From: Ruegeria atlantica
GTDB lineage: Bacteria > Pseudomonadota > Alphaproteobacteria > Rhodobacterales > Rhodobacteraceae
NCBI RefSeq assembly: GCF_001458195.1
Contig: NZ_CYPU01000039.1
Coordinates: 248,093 to 312,092, forward strand
Length of the DNA stretch: 64,000 bases
Direction of reading: 5' to 3'
Positions within the stretch are counted from its first letter, which is position 1, and each line of letters opens with the position of its first letter. This document shows, in pieces, positions 1 to 7,444 of the stretch. The position numbers were made by a program, and so were the translations under genes. The notes beneath the pieces are model-generated. The model was not told the origin of the DNA. It ran no database searches and was given only the letters and a program-made list of their open reading frames with translations.

Positions 1-677
1 ATGTAAGCCGCTTTTGTTCTTTCGTGTTCTGCTTTGAGTTTTTCGAGTTGTTCCAAATTCCTGCGGTAGAGCTTCAGAAACACTATCGAACAGTCGATCA
101 GAAAATACATTACAAAGATAACGGTGAAGAAGTGCAGCCAGAGTTCAGATGAAAGCTCGGGGCGTTCGATCCAGATGTCTTTGACGACAATCAACATGAA
201 CGAAACGCCATACATGGCCAATCGGACAATCATCGCCCACAGAAACTGATGGTTGTTCATTGCTGCAAACAACGCCGCAGCAAACAAGAAGAACATTGGC
301 GTAAAGTGACCACCGGCGGGTTGTGCGAAAGCAACTGAAACAGCATATAGGCAGATTGCGGCTGAGCTCAGGATCGTGTTCAACAGAATCCAAACAACCA
401 TCATACCTATTGCTTTGTGCTGGTTTGGCTTTAAGCGCGGTACGCGTTTGGCCAACATTAAATCTTGCACTTCGCAAACGAGGATTGTCCCGTAGAACAG
501 CAGGGCGTTTAGAGGGTCGAAGAAGAATGCAGTTAAAATGGTCGTGGCCAGATAAATAGCCTGCCGCTGCCACAGAAGCGCAAAGCTCATGGCAGTATAA
601 TCTATGATGTTCTGCAGAAGCCGGTTTTCCGTTTCACCGGAGTCCCGGTCCCGCAGATTGGCGTCGATGGCTGTCAT
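1..677 (-). CDS. Membrane sensor protein, N-terminal part (probable histidine kinase), cut by window edge
   Basis: Reading leftwards from an ATG at 677, the frame stays open to base 1, giving about 225 residues of a longer protein. A short hydrophilic start is followed by at least five hydrophobic segments separated by short charged loops. After the last membrane segment comes a charged helix (EQLEKLKAEHERTKAAY) that looks like the coiled linker leading into a HisKA dimerisation domain. The kinase domains themselves lie outside the window, so the kinase call is inference from this layout and from two response regulators nearby. A GGDEF or other signalling enzyme could equally follow the linker. 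The start is uncertain because the frame is also open for about 20 codons upstream of the ATG, with possible TTG starts. Confidence 0.6.
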   Translation of the reverse strand, partial: MTAIDANLRDRDSGETENRLLQNIIDYTAMSFALLWQRQAIYLATTILTAFFFDPLNALLFYGTILVCEVQDLMLAKRVPRLKPNQHKAIGMMVVWILLNTILSSAAICLYAVSVAFAQPAGGHFTPMFFLFAAALFAAMNNHQFLWAMIVRLAMYGVSFMLIVVKDIWIERPELSSELWLHFFTVIFVMYFLIDCSIVFLKLYRRNLEQLEKLKAEHERTKAAY

Positions 678-947
678 CCAAATGTCTTCGTTTTTCGCGC
701 TTTGCAAGTACCAATACCGGCACAATGAGGACTTAGTTGGTCCAAATTGGGTTCACAGTTTGGCGTCAATCCTTTGAATCTTATCGCGATTGTTGGGCGA
801 TTCACGCAAGTTTTTGGTATGGGATACCGCAAATTTTTTGCGCAATTGCAAGAGCAGGGTGCCCAAAATTGAGGATCTCGTTGCTAAGTGGGAATTTTTT
901 CACCTTAATGTGTCCGAAAGAAGGAATAGTTCTAAAAGGGTTGGGGT
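678..947. promoter_or_regulatory. Divergent intergenic region with short dyad
   Basis: This A+T-rich gap separates the leftward sensor gene from the rightward P450 gene and must hold both promoters. A dyad GGTAT-GGG-ATACC lies at 816-828, and a TTGCGCAA palindrome at 838-845. No convincing -35/-10 pair was identified. The dyads are visible; any regulator binding there is inference. Confidence 0.3.
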
Positions 948-2312
948 TTGACTGCAGTTGAATTTACGAAGTTGAGGCAGGGTACTGTCGCTCCTGTTTC
1001 GGCTAGGCTTGCGACAAAGCCGGTGACACTGCTTCAGTTTGCAAGGTCCGCTGGCCGAAACATGTTTGAAGTCATCCCGGCCGAAACTCTGCGTGAAACG
1101 TATGTTCGTGGGCCTTTGAACATACACTATATCTGCGATCCTGAAATGATTACCGAATTACTCGTCGGCCAGGGGCGTTCGTTTCCGAAAGCCAAGTTCA
1201 CTAAAGACATTATTGGATCAGCAGTAGGCAACGGGTTGATTCTCTCAGAAGGGGATAAATGGCGTCAGCAGAGGCAAAGGTATTCTCCATTGTTCGCGGC
1301 CAGAAATCTCCCGGTTCTGGCCCGGCTTTTTGCAGAGACTGGTGTCGAGATTGCAGACTCATTGGCGGAACACGAAGGCCCCGTAGATATTGCACAAATT
1401 GCGCCTGCATCAACTTTGACAAATATTTCTAGAGTGATTTTTTCAGGTAACAAGGAAGTCAGTTCAGAGCAGGTACGAGTGGGGCTGATCAAGTATTTCG
1501 AATACATTTCTGATCTGTCCCTTTTCGATTTAATGGGTTTGCCAAAGTGGTTGCCGCGCAAAAATTGGCTACGCAGCATGGCCCCGGTTACTAATATGCG
1601 GAGCCTCGCCAGACAGGTCATAGATCAGCGTCGCGCCGAAGGCCGCAGCGAGCCATTGGACTTCCTCGATTTTATGATTGAGGCGTTAAAAACCGATTTC
1701 GAGGATGAAGCGACGACCGTTGATAACCTTTTGACATTTGTCGTTGCTGGTCATGAAACTTCCGCTAACGCTTTGGCCTGGGGATATTATCTGCTGGCAT
1801 TGCACCAAGACATGCAAGCTAGGGTTAGACAAGAAATTCGATCTGTTCGCCCAAAAGGCTTAGTGGAATTTTCGGACTTGGAGGCAATGCCACTCTTGCG
1901 CGCGCATGTTAAAGAGACATTGCGGCTTTTCCCTTCCGCCGCGTTTTTTGCCAGAGACGCAACTGCGGACCTTGATATTAAAGGGATTAAGATTGAAAAT
2001 GGCGACGCGTTGTTCTTCCCAGTTTACTCTTTACACAGAAATGAAAAATTATGGGATGCTCCTACCCACTATCGGCCGGAACGGTTCCTGGGAGCTACGC
2101 TGCCTCGAGGTCAGTACATTCCATTCGGAGATGGTCCCAGAATCTGCATTGGCGCTCAGTATGCTGAAACTGAGATCATGGTACTTATGGCTTCGGTGCT
2201 CCGTAGAATAAATTTTTCGATTACTGAATCAGAAATGCCGGAACCAGTTTTGACGTTCACCATGCGTACCAGTGGCCCACTCATCCTCAATGCCAAACGG
2301 GTTCGCAACTAA
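948..2312 (+). CDS. Cytochrome P450
   Basis: A full-length soluble bacterial P450 of 454 residues, a haem-thiolate monooxygenase that needs separate redox partners. The I-helix oxygen-activation motif AGHETS is at about residues 267-272, the ExxR salt-bridge motif (ETLR) at 323-326, and the haem-binding loop FGDGPRICIG at about 393-402 with Cys400 as the axial ligand. The start used is a TTG at 948 behind the purine-rich stretch AAAAGGG; no ATG fits. The stop lies 69 bp from the end of the convergent response regulator gene. The substrate cannot be read from sequence. Because an acyl-homoserine-lactone synthase lies about 1.6 kb away, oxidation of a fatty-acyl signal is one possibility (inference). 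Base composition is lower in G+C than most of the window. Confidence 0.9.
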   Translation: MTAVEFTKLRQGTVAPVSARLATKPVTLLQFARSAGRNMFEVIPAETLRETYVRGPLNIHYICDPEMITELLVGQGRSFPKAKFTKDIIGSAVGNGLILSEGDKWRQQRQRYSPLFAARNLPVLARLFAETGVEIADSLAEHEGPVDIAQIAPASTLTNISRVIFSGNKEVSSEQVRVGLIKYFEYISDLSLFDLMGLPKWLPRKNWLRSMAPVTNMRSLARQVIDQRRAEGRSEPLDFLDFMIEALKTDFEDEATTVDNLLTFVVAGHETSANALAWGYYLLALHQDMQARVRQEIRSVRPKGLVEFSDLEAMPLLRAHVKETLRLFPSAAFFARDATADLDIKGIKIENGDALFFPVYSLHRNEKLWDAPTHYRPERFLGATLPRGQYIPFGDGPRICIGAQYAETEIMVLMASVLRRINFSITESEMPEPVLTFTMRTSGPLILNAKRVRN

Positions 2313-2381
2313 AGTGAATATCTAAACTCTAGTGCTTGACCACTGGTAGAGGTCAGCATTTGCTAAAGACGGCAAAGCTTG

Positions 2382-3515
2382 CTACCGGCGAGTGAGGTAA
2401 GTGTCATCGCCGTACAGTTCACGCAGGACTGTATCAAACAATCTATTGTTGACCATTCCTTTGCGATGTCGCGTATGCTCTGAAAACGTGGGGCAGGTTG
2501 TAATCAGGCCCTTTCTGAGATTGGTCTCACGAAAATTCACTATTTTGACAGCCATGTCCAAAGATGCGAATGCTCCAACCTTTGTAAATGAACGAAGCGA
2601 TACCGGTGTACTCTTCACCGCTTTAAGGTGGACAGAGGCGCAACGGTTTCTGAGAACGGTCCTTAGTTCTTGGTTTAGAAAAGCTTCGGTTGGAATATTC
2701 TGGGTACGTTCCCGTCCATGTGTAATAACGAGAAAAACGCCGCTCCCTCGATAGGAATAGATTCCTCCGGCTGCCTGTGTTGTCTTTTGAATGCAAAATC
2801 CAATGTCGGAAACAGCGCGCCGAAAATCACCAAATTCCCTCAGATCAAAATGGTACTCCGCATCCCGAAATTTGATTGCTGTTACCCAGGAATCAAATCG
2901 GCGCCCCCGTGAAAGCTGCTCCACATAGTTGTCGAACTCGACATACCCCAAGCATTGTTCCTGCTCGTCGATGGACAGGGGGTCTTCAAAACTGAATTTC
3001 TGATTAAAATCCAGTTCACAACGAAGATTTTCTATCGACGCTGAAGAGGATTGGGTTTTCTTTCTCTCCATCATAAGAAGATGGGCGGCGTTCATACGGC
3101 TACGCAATTCAAAGAAGTCGAAGGGCTTAGTTATATAGTCAAACGCGCCTTCTAAAAATGCCCTCTCTATGTTCTGCCTGTCATCTAGAGCAGTTAACAT
3201 TATGACAGGGGTTTCAAGATTGTCCGGCAAGTTTCGGATTTGTGAAAGCAATTCAATCCCAGTGGTTCCGGGCATCTGAATGTCAACAAGCAGACAGTCG
3301 AACGGGGATTCCGCTGCTTCTATCTGCCGAAGTGCTTCATCAGCTGAACTGGCGGCAACCACTTTGCAGTTTTCGAGTTCAGGAAGTGCGGATTGGAGCA
3401 ATTTCAGAATGTCAGGATCATCATCAACCGCCAATACAGTAAGCGCGGTCTTTCTTTGTGCTCTAAGCCCCAACTTTTTTTGGAACCGATCACTTCCGAA
3501 TGTGGAATGTCTCAT
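2382..3515 (-). CDS. Response regulator with degenerate GGDEF-like output domain (paralogue 1)
   Basis: A 377-residue protein with about 25 N-terminal residues, then a CheY-type receiver. The acidic pocket is D31-D33, the phospho-acceptor is D78 in LLVDIQMP, the switch threonine is T108 and the conserved lysine is K130 (TKPF). The C-terminal half, about 185-335, resembles a GGDEF domain in layout, but the signature position reads GSGVF (257-261), so the catalytic acidic residues are absent. It is clearly paralogous to the regulator at 5215-6156, sharing the pattern EF-NYV-QLS before the output domain and G[SN]GVFLVI later. It has a C-terminal tail of about 40 residues that the paralogue lacks. 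Diguanylate cyclase activity is not expected. A role as a phosphorylation-controlled protein or ligand-binding switch is inference. Confidence 0.8.
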   Translation of the reverse strand: MRHSTFGSDRFQKKLGLRAQRKTALTVLAVDDDPDILKLLQSALPELENCKVVAASSADEALRQIEAAESPFDCLLVDIQMPGTTGIELLSQIRNLPDNLETPVIMLTALDDRQNIERAFLEGAFDYITKPFDFFELRSRMNAAHLLMMERKKTQSSSASIENLRCELDFNQKFSFEDPLSIDEQEQCLGYVEFDNYVEQLSRGRRFDSWVTAIKFRDAEYHFDLREFGDFRRAVSDIGFCIQKTTQAAGGIYSYRGSGVFLVITHGRERTQNIPTEAFLNQELRTVLRNRCASVHLKAVKSTPVSLRSFTKVGAFASLDMAVKIVNFRETNLRKGLITTCPTFSEHTRHRKGMVNNRLFDTVLRELYGDDTYLTRR

Positions 3516-3917
3516 AACTGGTGAACCGCCGATATCCTAATAACGGGTTAACCCTATGAGGCAAGTGGGTCGAAACAGCGGCAAAAATGGAGGTAATCGA
3601 CGTAGAAAGGGGTTTTTTCTTGACCTTTATTTGGCGCCAACGGCCTCAGCGACGAGTTGCCTGTTATTGTTGTGAACTACCGTCGCATTCTCTTAATGAT
3701 TTTTTTTGGCAATTTGTTCGTGTCTAAGAGCAGTCTACGATCGCAAAACTACGGAATTGAACAATGGTTGGAAGTCCAAGAATCAATTCTGGAAGCCCCA
3801 CTAACATGCAGAAAAGCCGCGGTTTCCCACTAGTCTGAAAATCATTCATAGTTTCCATGAAATCTGCGTCGCGCATCCAATACTACAAAAGACGCTCTAG
3901 TGGCTGAGTTGTTCCAT
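3516..3917. other. Intergenic region between response regulator and LuxI-type gene
   Basis: About 400 bp of A+T-rich DNA with no credible gene on either strand. It must contain the leftward promoter of the response regulator. A perfect 10-bp palindrome TTGGCGCCAA lies at 3631-3640 and could be an operator. No intrinsic terminator for the gene to the right was evident. Confidence 0.4.
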
Positions 3918-4658
3918 TTACTTGTGGATGTTGAACAAAACCGACTGACTGACGGTGCCATCGATGGAAAACTTTGCGCCGACAGGCGAGGCATTGATGT
4001 TCAGTCGCCGTGACCACCGTGCCCAGACTGAGGGGACGATGCCCAGTATGCTGGTTGCACCACCTTCCATCGCGACAGTAGTCATCTGGTGAAACAACTC
4101 CTGTTGAACCAGCAGCCTGCGTGACGATGCAACATCCTTTGCCACGAAGAAACGGGATGCTTCCCAAACAGAGTGCTTTACCGGGGCGTCAATAAATAGA
4201 ACGTCAGATGGTATTCCTTTAAGGATACCTCTTTGCGCGTCGCGCAGCATATAACTATATACGCCGCATTCTGCAGTCGTGGGCAGAAGTCGCACACCTC
4301 CTAATACTTCACCGAATTCATGCAACACAACCCATCGACAGGCTGGCGTGTCGTATTGGTCGAATTCCATCCCGTCAGCTTCACCAACTTGCCACTTCAA
4401 CTGGTCAATGAAAATTGACTTTCTGGTTTCAAGGTATTTTGCCAGTAGGGTGCCATACTCGTAAATATTGCGAAAATTAAGTGTAGTCGCGCGAATATTG
4501 CCAATGTCACCACGTGACGTTGGCGGACTGCTTTTGACAGCAAAAATTTCTAGTCGCGCCAAAGTATTTGGTGCGCGTGAAGTACCATTGGCAGGTGTCA
4601 GTTCCGGAAACCCCTCCGGGAGCGGGTATGTCTGCTTATACTTGAGTGGTCGGTCCAT
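3918..4658 (-). CDS. Acyl-homoserine-lactone synthase, LuxI family, N-terminally extended
   Basis: This enzyme joins S-adenosylmethionine and an acyl carrier chain to make an N-acyl-homoserine lactone quorum-sensing signal. All eight LuxI-family invariant residues can be placed: R79, F83, W89, D100, D103, R123, E166 and R169. The first five have exactly the LuxI spacing (+4, +10, +21, +24), and the motifs GGVRLLPT and WEASRF are present. At 246 residues it is longer than the usual 190-220, because about 55 residues precede the conserved core and there is a modest insertion before E166. An internal TTG near residue 33 could be the real start. No LuxR-type receptor gene is adjacent. The neighbours are response regulators, a probable sensor kinase and a P450. 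Confidence 0.88.
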   Translation of the reverse strand: MDRPLKYKQTYPLPEGFPELTPANGTSRAPNTLARLEIFAVKSSPPTSRGDIGNIRATTLNFRNIYEYGTLLAKYLETRKSIFIDQLKWQVGEADGMEFDQYDTPACRWVVLHEFGEVLGGVRLLPTTAECGVYSYMLRDAQRGILKGIPSDVLFIDAPVKHSVWEASRFFVAKDVASSRRLLVQQELFHQMTTVAMEGGATSILGIVPSVWARWSRRLNINASPVGAKFSIDGTVSQSVLFNIHK

Positions 4659-5066
4659 ATTTTACTCATATTTTTGACACACTTATGGCAAGATTCAGCG
4701 CGGCAAGTCCACAACCCTATGCGGTATTTGCCCGAATAGATGGAAAGGTGTGTCTAAATCTCCTCCCTCCCTTTGGTTGAGTTTGCTGACTGACCAAAAA
4801 CTTTAGAAAGTTCTTGGCTACTATTTTCTCCCGCTGGCTTCACTTATTTCCTCGTGTCTGGCAACATTTTGAAAAAAGACAGCTTCTTTTGCGTGTTCCG
4901 TTCGAATTCACGATGGCTCAGGCGCCGTGTCGCTTTCCGATAACGTTTCGAGGCAGCCGTGACGGCTGATAGGAGCAAAGTCAAAATGGCATAAAGAACT
5001 GGAGGGAATTACTTTTCAACATGTGCCCTCGCGCGCGAAATATTGTGCAAATTAAAAAAATGCCCA

Positions 5067-5091
5067 GACATAAGGAAGCCCGCCTTATGTC
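5067..5091 (+). promoter_or_regulatory. Stem-loop or operator dyad upstream of response regulator
   Basis: Perfect 9-bp arms GACATAAGG and CCTTATGTC are separated by 7 bases (AAGCCCG). No T-tract of terminator quality follows directly. It may act as DNA operator or as an RNA hairpin in the leader. Confidence 0.4.
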
Positions 5092-5149
5092 ACGGTTTTG
5101 CCGCCTTTGTACGAGAGGATGAATGAACCCTGAGTGTTTTATGCGCCAG

Positions 5150-5187
5150 CCAAACGTTGCCTTAAGTCTGCAATGCCCAACGTTTGG
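5150..5187 (+). promoter_or_regulatory. Inverted repeat just before response regulator start
   Basis: Ten-base arms CCAAACGTTG (5150-5159) and CAACGTTTGG (5178-5187) are perfect complements, with 18 bases between them. The second arm ends 27 bases before the ATG at 5215. The position suits a dimer-binding operator or a leader hairpin that affects translation; which of these applies is unknown. Confidence 0.45.
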
Positions 5188-5214
5188 TGAGGTGCAAAAG
5201 GTTGGTGAAAAGTT

Positions 5215-6156
5215 ATGCGTATACTTGCTGTAGACGACGATCCGAGCATCCTGGAGTTGCTAGATAAAGTTCTGGACGCGTTCGGTTACAAAGATGTCGT
5301 CACCGCCAGAAGTGGGCGGGAGGCCATTGAAATACTGTCGAGACCTAACGAGGCTTTCGACTGCTTGCTACTGGATGTGCAGATGCCGCAAATGAACGGC
5401 ATTACTCTTTGCGAAGAAGTGCGAAAATTACCAGAACACACTTACACGCCCATTATCATGGTGACCGCCATGGTACAAAAAGAGTACATCGACGAAGCAT
5501 TCGGAGTTGGGGCCACGGACTACGTTACAAAGCCTTTTGAGTTCTCTGATCTGAAGCAGAGGTTGTCCGACGCCTATAGGATGGCAGCGGAACGCCGAGC
5601 CGCAATCGAGGTGCTCGAAGCTGAAGCGGATTTTGAGGTGTGTTTTGACAATAGTCCGGACGTTCGCTTAAGTGATCCGCAATGTTTCGGAGAATTGCCC
5701 GGTTTCATTGGGTTAGCTGAATTTGAGAACTACGTTGTTCAGCTTTCAACGATGCACTCTATGGCTGCAAAAATTGTGGCGGTGAAATGCACAGGCGCCG
5801 AACAAATCTATATGACGAGCACGGTCAGTGAATTCCGTAGTGCCATGACTTTAGCTGGTACAGCGGTTCTGTCAGCTAATCAGGAAGGGCGTAAAGTGGC
5901 GACCTATTGGGGAAACGGCGTGTTCTTGGTGATCTACGACATTCAAATTAATTTGAGTGTGGACCAGTTGGGTGCTACGCTTCCGGAAGCATTGAAAGAT
6001 ATTTCCGGTGATGGCACTTCAGGCCGGCCAATTGGCTTCCAGGTGAGCCAAGAAGTTGTGCTTAAAGCCAAAACCAAGATGGAGGCGTTGTTCTTGATAG
6101 ACAAGGCCGTCGAAATGGCTGAAATGTCGGATGGTCGAGCGGCGAGTATCGGTTGA
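5215..6156 (+). CDS. Response regulator with degenerate GGDEF-like output domain (paralogue 2)
   Basis: A 313-residue protein that begins directly with its receiver domain. The acidic pocket is D7-D9, the phospho-acceptor is D54 (LLLDVQMP), the switch threonine is T84 and the lysine is K106 (TKPFEF). The output region from about residue 165 to 305 is homologous to that of the regulator at 2382-3515. The GGDEF signature position reads GNGVF (233-237) inside YWGNGVFLVIYD, so catalytic and metal-binding acids are missing. The secondary-structure pattern before it (amphipathic helix, then strand-turn-strand) fits a GGDEF fold, but this is by eye. Two unusual dyads precede the gene. A probable partner is the truncated sensor protein at the left edge (inference). 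Confidence 0.8.
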   Translation: MRILAVDDDPSILELLDKVLDAFGYKDVVTARSGREAIEILSRPNEAFDCLLLDVQMPQMNGITLCEEVRKLPEHTYTPIIMVTAMVQKEYIDEAFGVGATDYVTKPFEFSDLKQRLSDAYRMAAERRAAIEVLEAEADFEVCFDNSPDVRLSDPQCFGELPGFIGLAEFENYVVQLSTMHSMAAKIVAVKCTGAEQIYMTSTVSEFRSAMTLAGTAVLSANQEGRKVATYWGNGVFLVIYDIQINLSVDQLGATLPEALKDISGDGTSGRPIGFQVSQEVVLKAKTKMEALFLIDKAVEMAEMSDGRAASIG

Positions 6157-6345
6157 AAAACTGCATATATCGATGGTGATTAAGACCAGGCTAATGGCTG
6201 AAAGAGCACGTAGACACGCCGTAGTTCTTCCTTTTGCGGGTTGAAGCAAAGCCGCGCAGACGGTCAACCTTTGTGCTTTTGGCCTACTTTGACCGATCTC
6301 AGCGCCCACCCGGCGGCAACAATTCGGAGAAAGAACCCGTCAGCT

Positions 6346-6365
6346 GGCACTGTCAGACAAAACCG
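6346..6365 (+). repeat. IS6 left terminal inverted repeat
   Basis: The sequence starting GGCACTGTCAGACAAA matches the right-end repeat at about 12 of the first 16 positions. Confidence 0.75.
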
Positions 6366-6402
6366 GCTTGAGGTGGGCAGGGCGTCGATCTCGCGTCCGG
6401 AC

Positions 6403-7107
6403 ATGAAAAAGAAATCCCCGTATCGATACTTCAAGACCAGCCCGGAGATCATCCGCTTGGCTGTGATGTTGTATGTTCGGTTCCCGCTATCGCTTCGAAA
6501 TGTGGAAGATTTGCTGCACGAACGCGGAGTTGTTGTGAGCCATGAAGCCGTTCGATACTGGTGGCATCGGTTCGGCCCGATGTTCGCATCCGAAATAAGA
6601 AAGCGACGCATCACGGGCATGAAGTCTAGCCATTGGCGTTGGCACCTGGATGAGGTTTTTGTGAGGATCAACGGTGAACGGCACTACCTCTGGCGTGCCG
6701 TTGACCACGAAGGCGAGGTGCTCGAAAGCTATGTCACGAAGACGCGGGACAAGAAGGCTGCGCTGAAATTCCTAAGAAAAGCAATGCGCAAGCATGGGCG
6801 ACCGGAAATGATCGTGACGGACAGATTGAGGTCGTACGGGGCTGCTATGAAAGAAATCGGCGCTGCCCATCGCCAGAAAACAGGCCGCTGGCTGAACAAC
6901 CGCGCAGAAAATTCACACTTGCCTTTCCGACGACGAGAACGGGCCATGCTCCGTTTTAGGCGCATGCGAAGTTTACAGAAATTGGCCGCAGTCCACGCCT
7001 CGATCTACAACCCATTCAATTCGGAACGCAGCCTCTCCTCCAGATCCAACTTCAAGATGAACCGTGCTGCTGCTCTCTATGAGTGGCGTGGTCTCTGCGA
7101 GGCATAA
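6403..7107 (+). CDS. IS6-family DDE transposase
   Basis: Cut-and-join transposase of the IS6/IS26 type, 234 residues from the ATG at 6403, the normal family length. A longer reading frame upstream of this ATG would cross the IS end and is not believed. An N-terminal helix-turn-helix-like region (about 15-55) is followed by the DDE catalytic core, with D83 in HLDEVFV, D140 in IVTDRLRSYG and E169 in NNRAENSH. No frameshift or internal stop is visible, so the enzyme may be active. It separates the low-G+C signalling genes from the glycosyltransferase cluster. Confidence 0.93.
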   Translation: MKKKSPYRYFKTSPEIIRLAVMLYVRFPLSLRNVEDLLHERGVVVSHEAVRYWWHRFGPMFASEIRKRRITGMKSSHWRWHLDEVFVRINGERHYLWRAVDHEGEVLESYVTKTRDKKAALKFLRKAMRKHGRPEMIVTDRLRSYGAAMKEIGAAHRQKTGRWLNNRAENSHLPFRRRERAMLRFRRMRSLQKLAAVHASIYNPFNSERSLSSRSNFKMNRAAALYEWRGLCEA

Positions 7108-7140
7108 GGGGCAGCCATTCTGTCCTTGTAGAGATTGGTT

Positions 7141-7160
7141 AGAATTCGTCTGGCAGCACC
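7141..7160 (-). repeat. IS6 right terminal inverted repeat
   Basis: Read on the minus strand it begins GGTGCTGCCAGACGAATT, mirroring the left end at 6346. Confidence 0.75.
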
Positions 7161-7444
7161 ACCAAACATTATGCCTACAGGAATTTACCGCAATCTTCTT
7201 TGACGCGATCATATGGTACTTTTTTATTTTAATTTAAGTAAAACCGTAGAAGCATGTTGATGGCTGTACACAGTGATCGGTACATCACGACCGCACCATA
7301 ATACTCCTGAAACAAACGAATTTCAGCGCCTTTGCCGTGTAGAGTTGCACCAGTTTGCGCTGGAATGGCCACTTCACTATTTCCTGTCTCGCCCAAACGG
7401 ATCGGGATGTGTATGAGTGGGCAATACTATTTGGTAAGGGTAAA
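7161..7444. other. A+T-rich intergenic region after the IS
   Basis: About 280 bp without a gene, presumably carrying the promoter for the glycosyltransferase cluster. The first 100 bp include long T/A runs (around 7218-7240). No specific operator or promoter pair was recognised. Confidence 0.35.

Larger units (their letters stand above)
4659..5214. other. Long divergent intergenic region with two stem-loops
   Basis: About 550 bp separate the leftward LuxI-type gene from the rightward response regulator, with no credible protein gene. No classic 20-bp lux box was found. The right half carries two strong inverted repeats, listed separately (5067-5091 and 5150-5187). A small RNA or long leader could be present, but sequence alone does not show it. 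Confidence 0.45.
6346..7160 (+). mobile_element. IS6-family insertion sequence, 815 bp
   Basis: One transposase gene is flanked by imperfect terminal inverted repeats: the left end begins GGCACTGTCAGACAAA at 6346, and the right end (complement of 7141-7160) begins GGTGCTGCCAGACGAA. Size and gene content fit the IS6/IS26 family. The 8 bases outside the two ends (CGTCAGCT and ACCAAACA) do not match, so no target duplication remains. That suggests an old insertion or later recombination between copies. Confidence 0.85.

Noticed and set aside
2313..2381. Terminator between the convergent P450 and response regulator genes
   Set aside because: Only a 5-bp stem (TGACC/GGTCA) without a T-tract was found.
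4659..5214. lux box for LuxR-type regulation of the signal synthase
   Set aside because: No 18-20 bp palindrome of the ACCTG-CAGGT type was found; the dyads present have other sequences.
6157..6345. Possible remnant of another repeat element before the IS
   Set aside because: Short open frames on both strands look like non-coding shadow frames; no terminal repeat or protein similarity could be recognised.
6241..6402. Upstream extension of the transposase reading frame
   Set aside because: It crosses the left terminal repeat of the IS at 6346 and would exceed the normal family length; ATG 6403 gives the usual 234 residues.
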